Below are positions 57,211 through 64,000 of a stretch of 64,000 bases of DNA, piece after piece (the stretch's first letter is position 1; each line of letters opens with the position of its first letter). The stretch is from the NCBI GenBank assembly GCA_037442205.1, contig JBBIQS010000018.1, forward strand, positions 1 through 64,000. The letters run 5' to 3'. The position numbers and the translations under genes are program-made. The notes under the pieces were generated by a model. The model did no database searches and had not been told where the DNA came from. It saw only the letters and a program-made list of their open reading frames with translations. This stretch comes from JBBIQS01 sp037442205 (GTDB lineage Bacteria > Myxococcota > Myxococcia > Myxococcales > UBA5297).

Positions 57211-57420
57211 GGCGCAGAAGTCTAGGTGCCCGATTCTCGACAAGTCAAACGGCCGCCGGGCCGAGTGCAGAGCGGCCGACAGTGTGTTGCGGGAGGCAGT
57301 TGCCGCGTGGTTTACTTTCCGGTCGCTCGCGCGGTGCGTCATCGCATTTCGCTCCGCGTCAAGGGGCGTTTCCCTCGGATGCTGGCGCTTCCCAGGGGCC
57401 GCCTCGAGGGAGGCCTCGTG

Positions 57421-59148
57421 GTGCTCGGCCGCAAAGAAGTGACGCTGGCGGTGGCGCTGGTCGCGCTGTTCCTCCTGGGCTGTCCGAAGCAGGAGGAGCC
57501 GCGCCGGGAGCCGGCCAAGAAGTCCGAGGCGCCCAAGGGGCCGGTGGCCGACGAGGCCTGGCTGGTCGGCAAGCTCCCGTCGTCGGTGGGCCAGGGGACG
57601 CCGACCCCCGGCGGGACGCTGACGGTGCGCATCCACGCAGAGCCGCCGCACCTGTCGCCGCACCTGCTCGACCCGCTCGACCTGATGGCCACCCGCCTCA
57701 CCCTGGGCCGGGTCTACGAGACCCTCTACCGCATCGACGCCAAGGACCATCCCCGCTACCAGATGCTCCCCTCGGCGGCCGAGAGCTACGAGGAGTCGCC
57801 CGACCACCTCAGCTACACCTTCAAGCTGCGCAAGGGGATGAAGTTCCATGACGGCAAGCCGGTCACCGCCCACGACCTGGTGGCCACCCTGGACAAGGTC
57901 CTCGACCCCAAGGAGCCGACCACCTCGGCCCGCAGCTCGTACACCGACGTCAAGGAGTACAAGGCCCTCGACGAGCTGACCTTCCGGGTGACGCTGCGCA
58001 AGCCCTACTTCCTCTTCCTGCGGCAGCTGGCCACCACGCTTCCGATCATGCCCAAGCACCTGATCGAGAAGGGCGAGTTCCGCTCCAACCCCATCCATCG
58101 CGCGCCGGTGGGCAGCGGGCCGTGGAAGTTCGTCTCCTGGACCACGATGCAGGAGATCGTGCTCGCCAAGAACGAGGACTACTGGGGCAAGAAGCCCTAC
58201 CTCGACAAGCTGGTGTTCCGCATCGTCCCGGACCACACCGTGGCCACCCAGCTCTTCGAGCGCGGCGAGTTCGATCTGATGACCCAGATCCAGCACAGCG
58301 TGTGGGTGGACATGATCAACACCCCGGAGCTGGTCACCGGCTACCACCGCATCCGCTTCTTCCCCAAGAACTACGAGTGGGTGGGCTGGAACGAGGAGCG
58401 GCCGTTTTTCGCCGACCAGCGGGTGCGCAAGGCGATGGCGCTGCTCTTTGATCGCGACAGCTTCAACCGCACCATCCTCTACAACCTGGAGAAGCCGACC
58501 GCCTGCCACTTCTACTCGGACGGCGACGACTGCGACCCGGGCCTGTTGCCGCTGCCCTACGATCCGGCCCAGGCGCGGGCGCTCTTGGCCGAGGCCGGCT
58601 GGGAGGATCACGACGGCGACGGCGTGCTCGACAAGAACGGCACCCCGTTCCGCTTCACCTTCCTGATGCCCTCGAACTCTGTGTTCTTGAGCAAGCTGAC
58701 GGTGGTCCTCAAGGAGAGCTACCGCAAGGTGGGCATCGAGATGGACATCTCGAAGATGGAGTGGGCGGTCTTCTCCAAGCGCATCCACGACCGCGACTTC
58801 GACGCCTGCTCGATGCTCTGGGGCGACTCCGACGTCTGGAGCGATCCCTACCAGATCTGGCACAGCAGCCAGGCCAAGGACGGCTCGAACTTCGTCGGCT
58901 ACAAGAACGCCAAGCTGGACGAGCTGATCGAGAAGGGCCGGGTGGAGTTCGACGCCGGCAAGCGCAGCGCCATCTACCGCGAGCTGGGGCGCATCCTCTA
59001 CGAGGAGCAGCCCTACCTGTGGCTCAACGTCCGGCCGGACCTCGACGCCGCCAAGAACCGGGTCAAGGGAATCTATCCCTCGCTCAACTTCTACAACTTC
59101 GACGACGTCTGGCTGGAGCGCGCCCCGGTCCAGGCCACCAAGCCCTGA
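57421..59148 (+). CDS. Peptide/nickel-type ABC transporter binding lipoprotein
   Basis: The 575-residue protein is a family 5 extracellular solute-binding protein. GTG 57421 follows GAGGGAGG with the right spacing. Its lipoprotein signal ends in ALFLLGC (Cys18). The family-5 pattern PTPGGTLTVRIHAEPPHLSP, SYTFKLRKGMKFHDGKPVTAHD and YDPAQARALLAEAGWEDHDGDG is clear. Family members bind oligopeptides, dipeptides or nickel. Two permease genes follow on the same strand. The ligand cannot be told from the sequence. Confidence 0.93.
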   Translation: MLGRKEVTLAVALVALFLLGCPKQEEPRREPAKKSEAPKGPVADEAWLVGKLPSSVGQGTPTPGGTLTVRIHAEPPHLSPHLLDPLDLMATRLTLGRVYETLYRIDAKDHPRYQMLPSAAESYEESPDHLSYTFKLRKGMKFHDGKPVTAHDLVATLDKVLDPKEPTTSARSSYTDVKEYKALDELTFRVTLRKPYFLFLRQLATTLPIMPKHLIEKGEFRSNPIHRAPVGSGPWKFVSWTTMQEIVLAKNEDYWGKKPYLDKLVFRIVPDHTVATQLFERGEFDLMTQIQHSVWVDMINTPELVTGYHRIRFFPKNYEWVGWNEERPFFADQRVRKAMALLFDRDSFNRTILYNLEKPTACHFYSDGDDCDPGLLPLPYDPAQARALLAEAGWEDHDGDGVLDKNGTPFRFTFLMPSNSVFLSKLTVVLKESYRKVGIEMDISKMEWAVFSKRIHDRDFDACSMLWGDSDVWSDPYQIWHSSQAKDGSNFVGYKNAKLDELIEKGRVEFDAGKRSAIYRELGRILYEEQPYLWLNVRPDLDAAKNRVKGIYPSLNFYNFDDVWLERAPVQATKP

Positions 59149-59160
59149 GCTGACGGCAGC

Positions 59161-60153
59161 ATGGCTTCCTATCTGGCCAGGCGGCTGCTGTGGATGATCC
59201 CGACCTTCCTCGGGATCACTCTGGTGACCTTCGCGCTGATCCACCTGGCGCCGGGCGACCCGACGAGCGCGCTCGGCTCGCCGGAGCAGCTGGGGACCGG
59301 AGGGCAGGCGGCGGCCAGGGCCTTCCGCGAGGCGATGGGGCTCGACCAGCCGCTGCCGCAGCGATACCTGCGCTGGCTGACGAAGCTGGCCCGGGCCGAC
59401 TTCGGGCTGTCGAGCTACGACCAGCGGCCGGTGCTGGACAAGCTCGCCGAGGCGCTGCCGACCACGCTGCTGCTCTCGTCGCTGGGCTTGCTGTTCTCGT
59501 TCGCGCTGGCGATTCCGCTGGGAGTGGCCGGGGCGGGGCGGAAGGGGAGCCTGCTCGACCAGGGGCTGTCGGCGGGGCTGCTGGGGCTCTACTCGCTGCC
59601 CAGCTTCTGGATCGCCATCCTGCTGGTGATGGTGCTCACCGGCGGGCGGTTCCTGGCCTGGTTCCCGGCGCAGGGGCTGCGCTCGCCCGGCGCCGAGGAG
59701 TGGGGGCTGATTCGCCGCGGGCTGGATCTGGCGTGGCACCTGACGCTGCCGGTGTTCTGCCTGGGCTACGCGCAGTTGGCGCTGGTGGCGCGGCACCTGC
59801 GCTCGGGGATGCTGGAGGCGCTGCGGCAGGACTACGTGCTGATGGCGCGAGCCAAGGGGCTTTCTGAAGGAGCGGTGCTCTACCGCCACGCGCTGCGCAA
59901 CGCGCTGGTGCCGCTGGTGACGCTGCTCGGGCTGAGCGTGCCGACGCTGGTGGGCGGGAGCGTGATCGTCGAGCAGGTCTTCGGGCTGCCGGGGATGGGG
60001 CGGCTGGGATTCCAGGCCATCGCCACCCGCGACTACAACACGGTGATGGCGGTGACCACGCTGGCGGCGCTGCTGACCATGGCCGGCGTGCTGCTCTCGG
60101 ATCTCCTCTATTCGATGGTCGATCCGCGGATTCGCCGGGGCTCTGCGCCGTGA
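59161..60153 (+). CDS. ABC transporter permease, DppB/OppB family
   Basis: The 330-residue protein has six membrane segments and the usual N-terminal ARRLLWMIPTFLGITLVTFALIHLAPGD. The EAA loop, which contacts the ATPase, is visible as DYVLMARAKGLSEGAVLYRHALRNALVP. It pairs with the next gene, which it overlaps by 4 bases (GTGA). Confidence 0.95.
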   Translation: MASYLARRLLWMIPTFLGITLVTFALIHLAPGDPTSALGSPEQLGTGGQAAARAFREAMGLDQPLPQRYLRWLTKLARADFGLSSYDQRPVLDKLAEALPTTLLLSSLGLLFSFALAIPLGVAGAGRKGSLLDQGLSAGLLGLYSLPSFWIAILLVMVLTGGRFLAWFPAQGLRSPGAEEWGLIRRGLDLAWHLTLPVFCLGYAQLALVARHLRSGMLEALRQDYVLMARAKGLSEGAVLYRHALRNALVPLVTLLGLSVPTLVGGSVIVEQVFGLPGMGRLGFQAIATRDYNTVMAVTTLAALLTMAGVLLSDLLYSMVDPRIRRGSAP

Positions 60154-61208
60154 GCGCCTCCCCGACCGCCGCGGCGCTGACGCCGGAGATGCCAGGCCAA
60201 GTGTCCCTGGAGGGCACGCGCAGCACCTGGTCAAGTTTCTGTGTGAGGCGCTCGAACCGGCTGGCGCTGGCAGTAATCGCCGCGCTGGGGATGCTGGCGC
60301 TGGTGGCCGACATGCTGGCGAGCGACAAGCCGCTGTTGGTGCGCTACCACGGCCAGCTCTTCGTCTTGCCGAACCTGACCAATCCCGCGGCCCTGCGCGA
60401 GCTGGACAACCAGAGTTTGCGGGAGGATCTCGATTCCGCGGGCGGCGATTGGATGATCGCGCCGCCAGTTCCGTACGGTCCGTACCGGATCGACCTGAGC
60501 CTGGAGCAGCTGCCGTCGCCGCCGGGAAACGGGCATCTGCTGGGGACCGACGAAACCGGCCGCGACGTGCTGGCGCGGCTGATCCATGGGGCGCGGGTGA
60601 GCCTGTCGGTGGGACTGGTGGCAGTGGCGCTCTACGTGCTGATCGGGATCGCGCTGGGGGCGCTGGCCGGCTACTTCGGAGGGCCGATCGACTGGCTGGT
60701 GTCGCGGGCGATCGAGGTGATGCTGTCGTTCCCGACGCTCTTCCTGCTGCTGGCGATCCTGGCGATGGTGGAGCGGCCTTCGGTAGGACACTTGATGGTG
60801 GTGCTGGGGCTGACGCGCTGGCCGGCGGTGGCCCGGCTGGTGCGCGGCGAGATGCTGCGGCTCAAGCCGATGGGCTTCGTGCAGGCGTCGCGGGCGCTGG
60901 GGGCGAGCGACTGGCACATCCTGTGGAGGCACCTGCTGCCCAACGCCATGGGGCCGGTGCTGGTGATGGCCACCTTCGGAGTGGCGGGTGCAGTGCTCTT
61001 GGAGAGCGCGCTGTCGTTCTTGGGCTTCGGGGCTCCGCCGCCGGTGGCGAGCTGGGGCGAGATTCTCACCGAGGCGCATCGGCAGCTGGCCGGGGCCGGC
61101 GCCTGGTGGCTGGCGGTGTTTCCGGGGCTGGCGATCTTCGCCACTGCCATGGCCTACAACGTGGTGGGCGAGGGGCTTCGAGAGGCGATGGATCCGCGGG
61201 AGGGGTGA
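60150..61208 (+). CDS. ABC transporter permease, DppC/OppC family
   Basis: The 352-residue second permease has the OppC-N domain and the EAA loop VQASRALGASDWHILWRHLLPNAMGP. The GTG start overlaps the previous stop. No ATPase genes follow in the window, because the next gene is convergent, so the ATPases must be supplied from elsewhere. Confidence 0.95.
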   Translation: MSASPTAAALTPEMPGQVSLEGTRSTWSSFCVRRSNRLALAVIAALGMLALVADMLASDKPLLVRYHGQLFVLPNLTNPAALRELDNQSLREDLDSAGGDWMIAPPVPYGPYRIDLSLEQLPSPPGNGHLLGTDETGRDVLARLIHGARVSLSVGLVAVALYVLIGIALGALAGYFGGPIDWLVSRAIEVMLSFPTLFLLLAILAMVERPSVGHLMVVLGLTRWPAVARLVRGEMLRLKPMGFVQASRALGASDWHILWRHLLPNAMGPVLVMATFGVAGAVLLESALSFLGFGAPPPVASWGEILTEAHRQLAGAGAWWLAVFPGLAIFATAMAYNVVGEGLREAMDPREG

Positions 61209-61243
61209 GCAGGCTGGCCACTGGCCCTGAGACGTGAGTTCGT

Positions 61244-63556
61244 TCAGAGGCTTGGCGGAGCGGCCGCGATGCCCTCGTGGCTCCCAGCCGCCCACCCGCG
61301 CCGCGCCACCGCCAGCACCTGCCCCAGCGAAATCGCTCCGTCGTTGGGCGGCAGCTTGATCGGCGAGATCGCGGTGAATCCGGCCGCCGCGAGCTCCTTG
61401 TGGGCCTGCCGCAGCAGCCGCTCGTTCTGGAAGCACCCGCCGCAGAGCGCGACGGTCCTGAGCCCGGCTGCCTGAGCGATGGCCACGATCGCCTTCGCCA
61501 GCGAGGCATGGAAGCGCGCGCCGATGCGTGCGGAAGGTATCCCGTGCTCGAGGTCGGCCAGGATCTGCCGCACCATCGGCTCCCAGTCGATGGAGGCCGG
61601 CTCGTCGCCGGTGAGCGGCAGCGGATAGCTCTCCGCCGAGTCGAAGCGGGCGGCGGCGAACTCCAGGGCCATGGCCGCCTCGCCCTCGAAGGTCGCCTTC
61701 TCCCGCAGCCCGCTCAGCGCCGAGACGGCGTCGAACAGCCGGCCCATGCTCGTGGTGGGCCCCGCCAGCCCGTTCTCGAGCATCCCCAGCAGCGCCCGGG
61801 CCTGCGGCGCGGTGAACCAGCGGGCGGCCATTGTGTGCGCCAGCCGCCGGTCGAATTGATAGAGCAGCCCCACGGCGCTGCGCCTGGGCTCGCGCGCCGC
61901 CAGGTCTCCACCCGGCAGCTGGAACGGTCGCAGGTGGGCGAAGCGCTCGAATCTCTCCCCGCGGCACACCAACGCCTCGCCGCCCCACACCGTGCCGTCG
62001 AGGCCGCAGCCGGTCCCGTCCCAGGTCAGCGCCAGGAAGTCCTCCTCGATTCCGTGCTCGGCGGCGCAGGCCATGGCGTGGGCATGGTGATGCTGCACGC
62101 GCTCGAGCGGAATCTTCCAGCGCGCGCTCAGCCGCTCGCCCAGCGCGGTCGAACGGTAATCCGGGTGCAGGTCGCAGGCGATGACCTCCGGCTTCACCTC
62201 GAAGAACCGCAGCAGGTCCTCGACCGTGCGCTCCAACAGCTCGGCGCCCTCGGCGCTCTCTAGGTCTCCCAGGTGCTGGCTGACCACCACCTGGTCGCCC
62301 ACCGCCAGCGCCACCGTGTTCTTGAGCTCTCCTCCCAGCGCCAGGATCGCCGGGGCCCTGCGAGGCAGCGCCAGAGGCAGCGGTGCGAAGCCTCGCGCCC
62401 GACGCAGCAGCTCCAGCCCGCGCGCGCCCATCTTTGCCACCGAGTCGTCCACCGGCCGGACGATGGGGCGGTCGTGGACGAGGAACAGGTCGGCGATCGC
62501 GCCAAGCCGGGAGAGCGCCTCCTCGTTCTCGATGCACATCGGCTCGTCGGTCAGGTTGCCGCTGGTGCAGACCACCGGCCGCCGGATCTCGCCCGCCAGC
62601 AGGTGGTGCAGCGGCGTGTAGGGGAGAAACGCCCCCAGCCGCGGATTGCCGGGCGCCACCTCCGAAACCACGTGGCCGCCCTCGCACCGCTCCAGCAGCA
62701 GAATGGGCGCCTGCGCGGACCTGAGCGCCTTCACCTCGGCCTCCGAGGCGTGGCAGTCGTCGAGCAGCGCCTCCAGCGTGGGGAAGAGGATCGCGAACGG
62801 CTTGGCCACCCGGTGCTTGCGCTCGCGCAGCTGGACGATCGCCCGGGTGTTGGTGGCGTCGGCCAGCAGCTGGAACCCGCCGAGCCCCTTGAGCGCCAGC
62901 ACCTTCCCGTCGAGCACCGCCTTGCCGGCGTGCCTCAGCGCCTCGTCGCCGCTGGCCAGGACTGCTCCTGTGCGGTCCAGCAGCGACAGCCGCGGGCCGC
63001 AGCGCGGGCAGGCGATCGGCTGGGCGTGGAAACGCCGGTCGAGCGGATCGCCGTACTCCTTGGCGCAGTCTGGGCAGAGCGGAAAGCCCTTCATCGAGGT
63101 CTTCGGCCGGTCGTAGGGCAGCCCCTCGACGATCGAGTAGCGCGGGCCGCACAGCGTGCAGTTGGTGAACGGGTAGCGGTAGCGCCGCTGCTTGGGATCG
63201 CGCAGCTCGGCCAGGCACTCGGGGCAGGTCGCCAGGTCGGCCGGAATCGCCGGGCGCGGGTGCGCGCTCGGGTCGCTGGAGATGATCCGGAAGCCGGACT
63301 CGGTCGCCGCCGCCAGCTCCGCGACGTCCATCCGATCGATCGAGGCCTGGGCCGGTAGCCTTGAGCGCAGGCCCTCGAGGAAGCGCGCCATGGGCTCAGG
63401 CTCGCCCTGGGCCTCGATCCGCACTCCGTCGGCCGCGTTGCGGACCCAGCCGCTCAGCCTGTGCTCCAAGGCGAGCTTGTAGACGAAGGGCCGGAACCCG
63501 ACCCCCTGGACAACGCCCTGGATGAAGATGGCAACCCGGCGCGTCATCGGCGCCAT
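61244..63556 (-). CDS. hypF: Carbamoyltransferase HypF
   Basis: The 770-residue protein supplies the cyanide ligand precursor for [NiFe]-hydrogenase maturation from carbamoyl phosphate. The acylphosphatase domain (about 8-95) has R22 and N40. The next part has four CX2C pairs (CPEC, CTLC, CPDC, CPRC) that bind two zinc ions. A YrdC-like domain follows, then a Kae1-like domain with HHHAHAMACAAEHG. All are complete. No other hyp gene is in view. A shorter start at 63547 (MTRRVAI) is equally possible. Confidence 0.97.
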   Translation of the reverse strand: MAPMTRRVAIFIQGVVQGVGFRPFVYKLALEHRLSGWVRNAADGVRIEAQGEPEPMARFLEGLRSRLPAQASIDRMDVAELAAATESGFRIISSDPSAHPRPAIPADLATCPECLAELRDPKQRRYRYPFTNCTLCGPRYSIVEGLPYDRPKTSMKGFPLCPDCAKEYGDPLDRRFHAQPIACPRCGPRLSLLDRTGAVLASGDEALRHAGKAVLDGKVLALKGLGGFQLLADATNTRAIVQLRERKHRVAKPFAILFPTLEALLDDCHASEAEVKALRSAQAPILLLERCEGGHVVSEVAPGNPRLGAFLPYTPLHHLLAGEIRRPVVCTSGNLTDEPMCIENEEALSRLGAIADLFLVHDRPIVRPVDDSVAKMGARGLELLRRARGFAPLPLALPRRAPAILALGGELKNTVALAVGDQVVVSQHLGDLESAEGAELLERTVEDLLRFFEVKPEVIACDLHPDYRSTALGERLSARWKIPLERVQHHHAHAMACAAEHGIEEDFLALTWDGTGCGLDGTVWGGEALVCRGERFERFAHLRPFQLPGGDLAAREPRRSAVGLLYQFDRRLAHTMAARWFTAPQARALLGMLENGLAGPTTSMGRLFDAVSALSGLREKATFEGEAAMALEFAAARFDSAESYPLPLTGDEPASIDWEPMVRQILADLEHGIPSARIGARFHASLAKAIVAIAQAAGLRTVALCGGCFQNERLLRQAHKELAAAGFTAISPIKLPPNDGAISLGQVLAVARRGWAAGSHEGIAAAPPSL

Positions 63557-63609
63557 GAGAATAGGGCAGGCGAGTGCCGGACGGGAGGGCTTCGCTCCCC
63601 AAAAACGAA

Positions 63610-63638
63610 GCGGGCGGGCCCGCGCAGAGCCCGCCCGC
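63610..63638 (-). terminator. Rho-independent terminator
   Basis: A perfect 10-bp stem (63610-63619 with 63629-63638) is followed on the minus strand by CTTCGTTTTTGG. It lies 22 bases beyond the stop of the partial barrel gene. Confidence 0.85.
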
Positions 63639-63659
63639 CAAATCCGCTCGCCAGCTGCC

Positions 63660-64000
63660 TCAGAAGTCGAGGCCGAGCTTGGCGGAGTAGGTCCAGATCC
63701 GGTCCTTGATCCCGTACACCTGGCTGATGGAGCCCTCGCCCACCAGCTCGACCACGAAGGCGATCAGCCGCACGCCGAAGTAGATCCGGTTGTTCATGTT
63801 GTCGACCAGGTTGACCGAGTCGAAGACCCCGGTGTGGTCGGTGGGGTTGGTCTGGGCGTCGGCCAGCGGGCGGCCGGGGTTGAAGTCAATCACCCCGCTG
63901 GTGGCGTTGACCATGATCGTGTGCCAGCCGGCGTAGGGGGTCAGGGTGAGCATGCCGCCGATCGGCACCTGCCAGCCGAGGCCCACGTCCACCCCGGCGG
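63660..64000 (-). CDS. Outer-membrane beta-barrel protein (partial, 5' end off window)
   Basis: The frame stays open to the right edge, so the N-terminus is missing. About 113 residues are seen. They alternate polar and hydrophobic residues with aromatic and Gly ends (MLTLTPYAGWHTIMV, NRIYFGVRLIAFVVELVGEG, IWTYSAKLGLDF). The last residue is Phe, the normal end for barrel proteins assembled by the BAM machine. An internal ATG at 63992 is visible, but the frame is likely longer. No subfamily can be given. Confidence 0.75.
   Translation of the reverse strand, partial: AGVDVGLGWQVPIGGMLTLTPYAGWHTIMVNATSGVIDFNPGRPLADAQTNPTDHTGVFDSVNLVDNMNNRIYFGVRLIAFVVELVGEGSISQVYGIKDRIWTYSAKLGLDF

Noticed and set aside
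57421..59148. Nickel-binding protein NikA
   Set aside because: The family 5 pattern does not separate nickel from peptide binders, and location next to hypF is not enough for a specific name.
60231..63218. Long minus-strand frame overlapping hypF and the permeases
   Set aside because: hypF in another frame has all family motifs; this frame is Arg/Ala-rich and has none.

Overview
The window is about 70% G+C and carries gene types typical of Myxococcota (former Deltaproteobacteria). These include PEGA-type Ser/Thr kinases, an FHA-GAF-sigma54 activator, a GYF/AgmX-PglI protein, many Cys-rich or beta-rich lipoproteins, a MYXO-CTERM-like tail and an RpoH-like sigma factor. The species cannot be named from the sequence. 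I found no rRNA, tRNA, CRISPR array, complete insertion sequence or prophage.

Layout. 1-16 kb: envelope lipoproteins, then a signalling block (sigma54 activator, a TPR-like secreted protein, a membrane Ser/Thr kinase), an alpha/beta hydrolase, a CorA-type transporter and a large lipoprotein with a C-terminal sorting-like tail. 15.7-20.6 kb: a tiny ribbon-helix-helix regulator behind a 10-bp phased repeat array, a GYF/AgmX protein, clpX and rsgA. 20.8-30.3 kb: membrane and lipid genes (plsC, a BtaA-like protein), a Nudix fusion, an M20 peptidase, dihydrolipoyl dehydrogenase, a barrel/Tat-phosphoesterase pair and a Cys-rich lipoprotein.

30.6-35.1 kb is a lipA-E1alpha-E1beta-E2 operon for a branched-chain 2-oxoacid dehydrogenase; E3 lies 3 kb upstream. 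35-41 kb: a TPR/ClpX-zinc-finger protein, a secreted protein behind a structured leader, a sigma factor and korAB (2-oxoacid:ferredoxin oxidoreductase). 41.6-48 kb: a DUF2079 membrane protein, a lipoprotein and the dTDP-rhamnose operon rfbACDB. 48-53 kb: a single-domain response regulator, a transglutaminase-like protein, an alanine-dehydrogenase-like protein and a CoA-transferase.

53-57 kb: an orphan antitoxin-like HTH protein, a DnaC-type helicase loader with an unknown partner, a low-G+C islet with a PIN-like protein, and a Ser/Thr kinase with a long insert. 57.4-61.2 kb: a peptide/nickel-type ABC importer (binding protein and two permeases, no ATPase in view). 61.2-63.6 kb: hypF. A partial outer-membrane barrel gene runs off the right end.

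Many genes are joined by 4-base ATGA or GTGA overlaps, so translational coupling is common here. Two lipoyl-dependent or ferredoxin-dependent 2-oxoacid systems and hypF suggest a flexible, possibly microaerobic metabolism; this is inference. The most interesting unexplained items are the 10-bp repeat array before the RHH gene, the structured leader at 35.86 kb, the intracellular transglutaminase-like protein, the helicase-loader pair and the kinase with a 110-residue insert.
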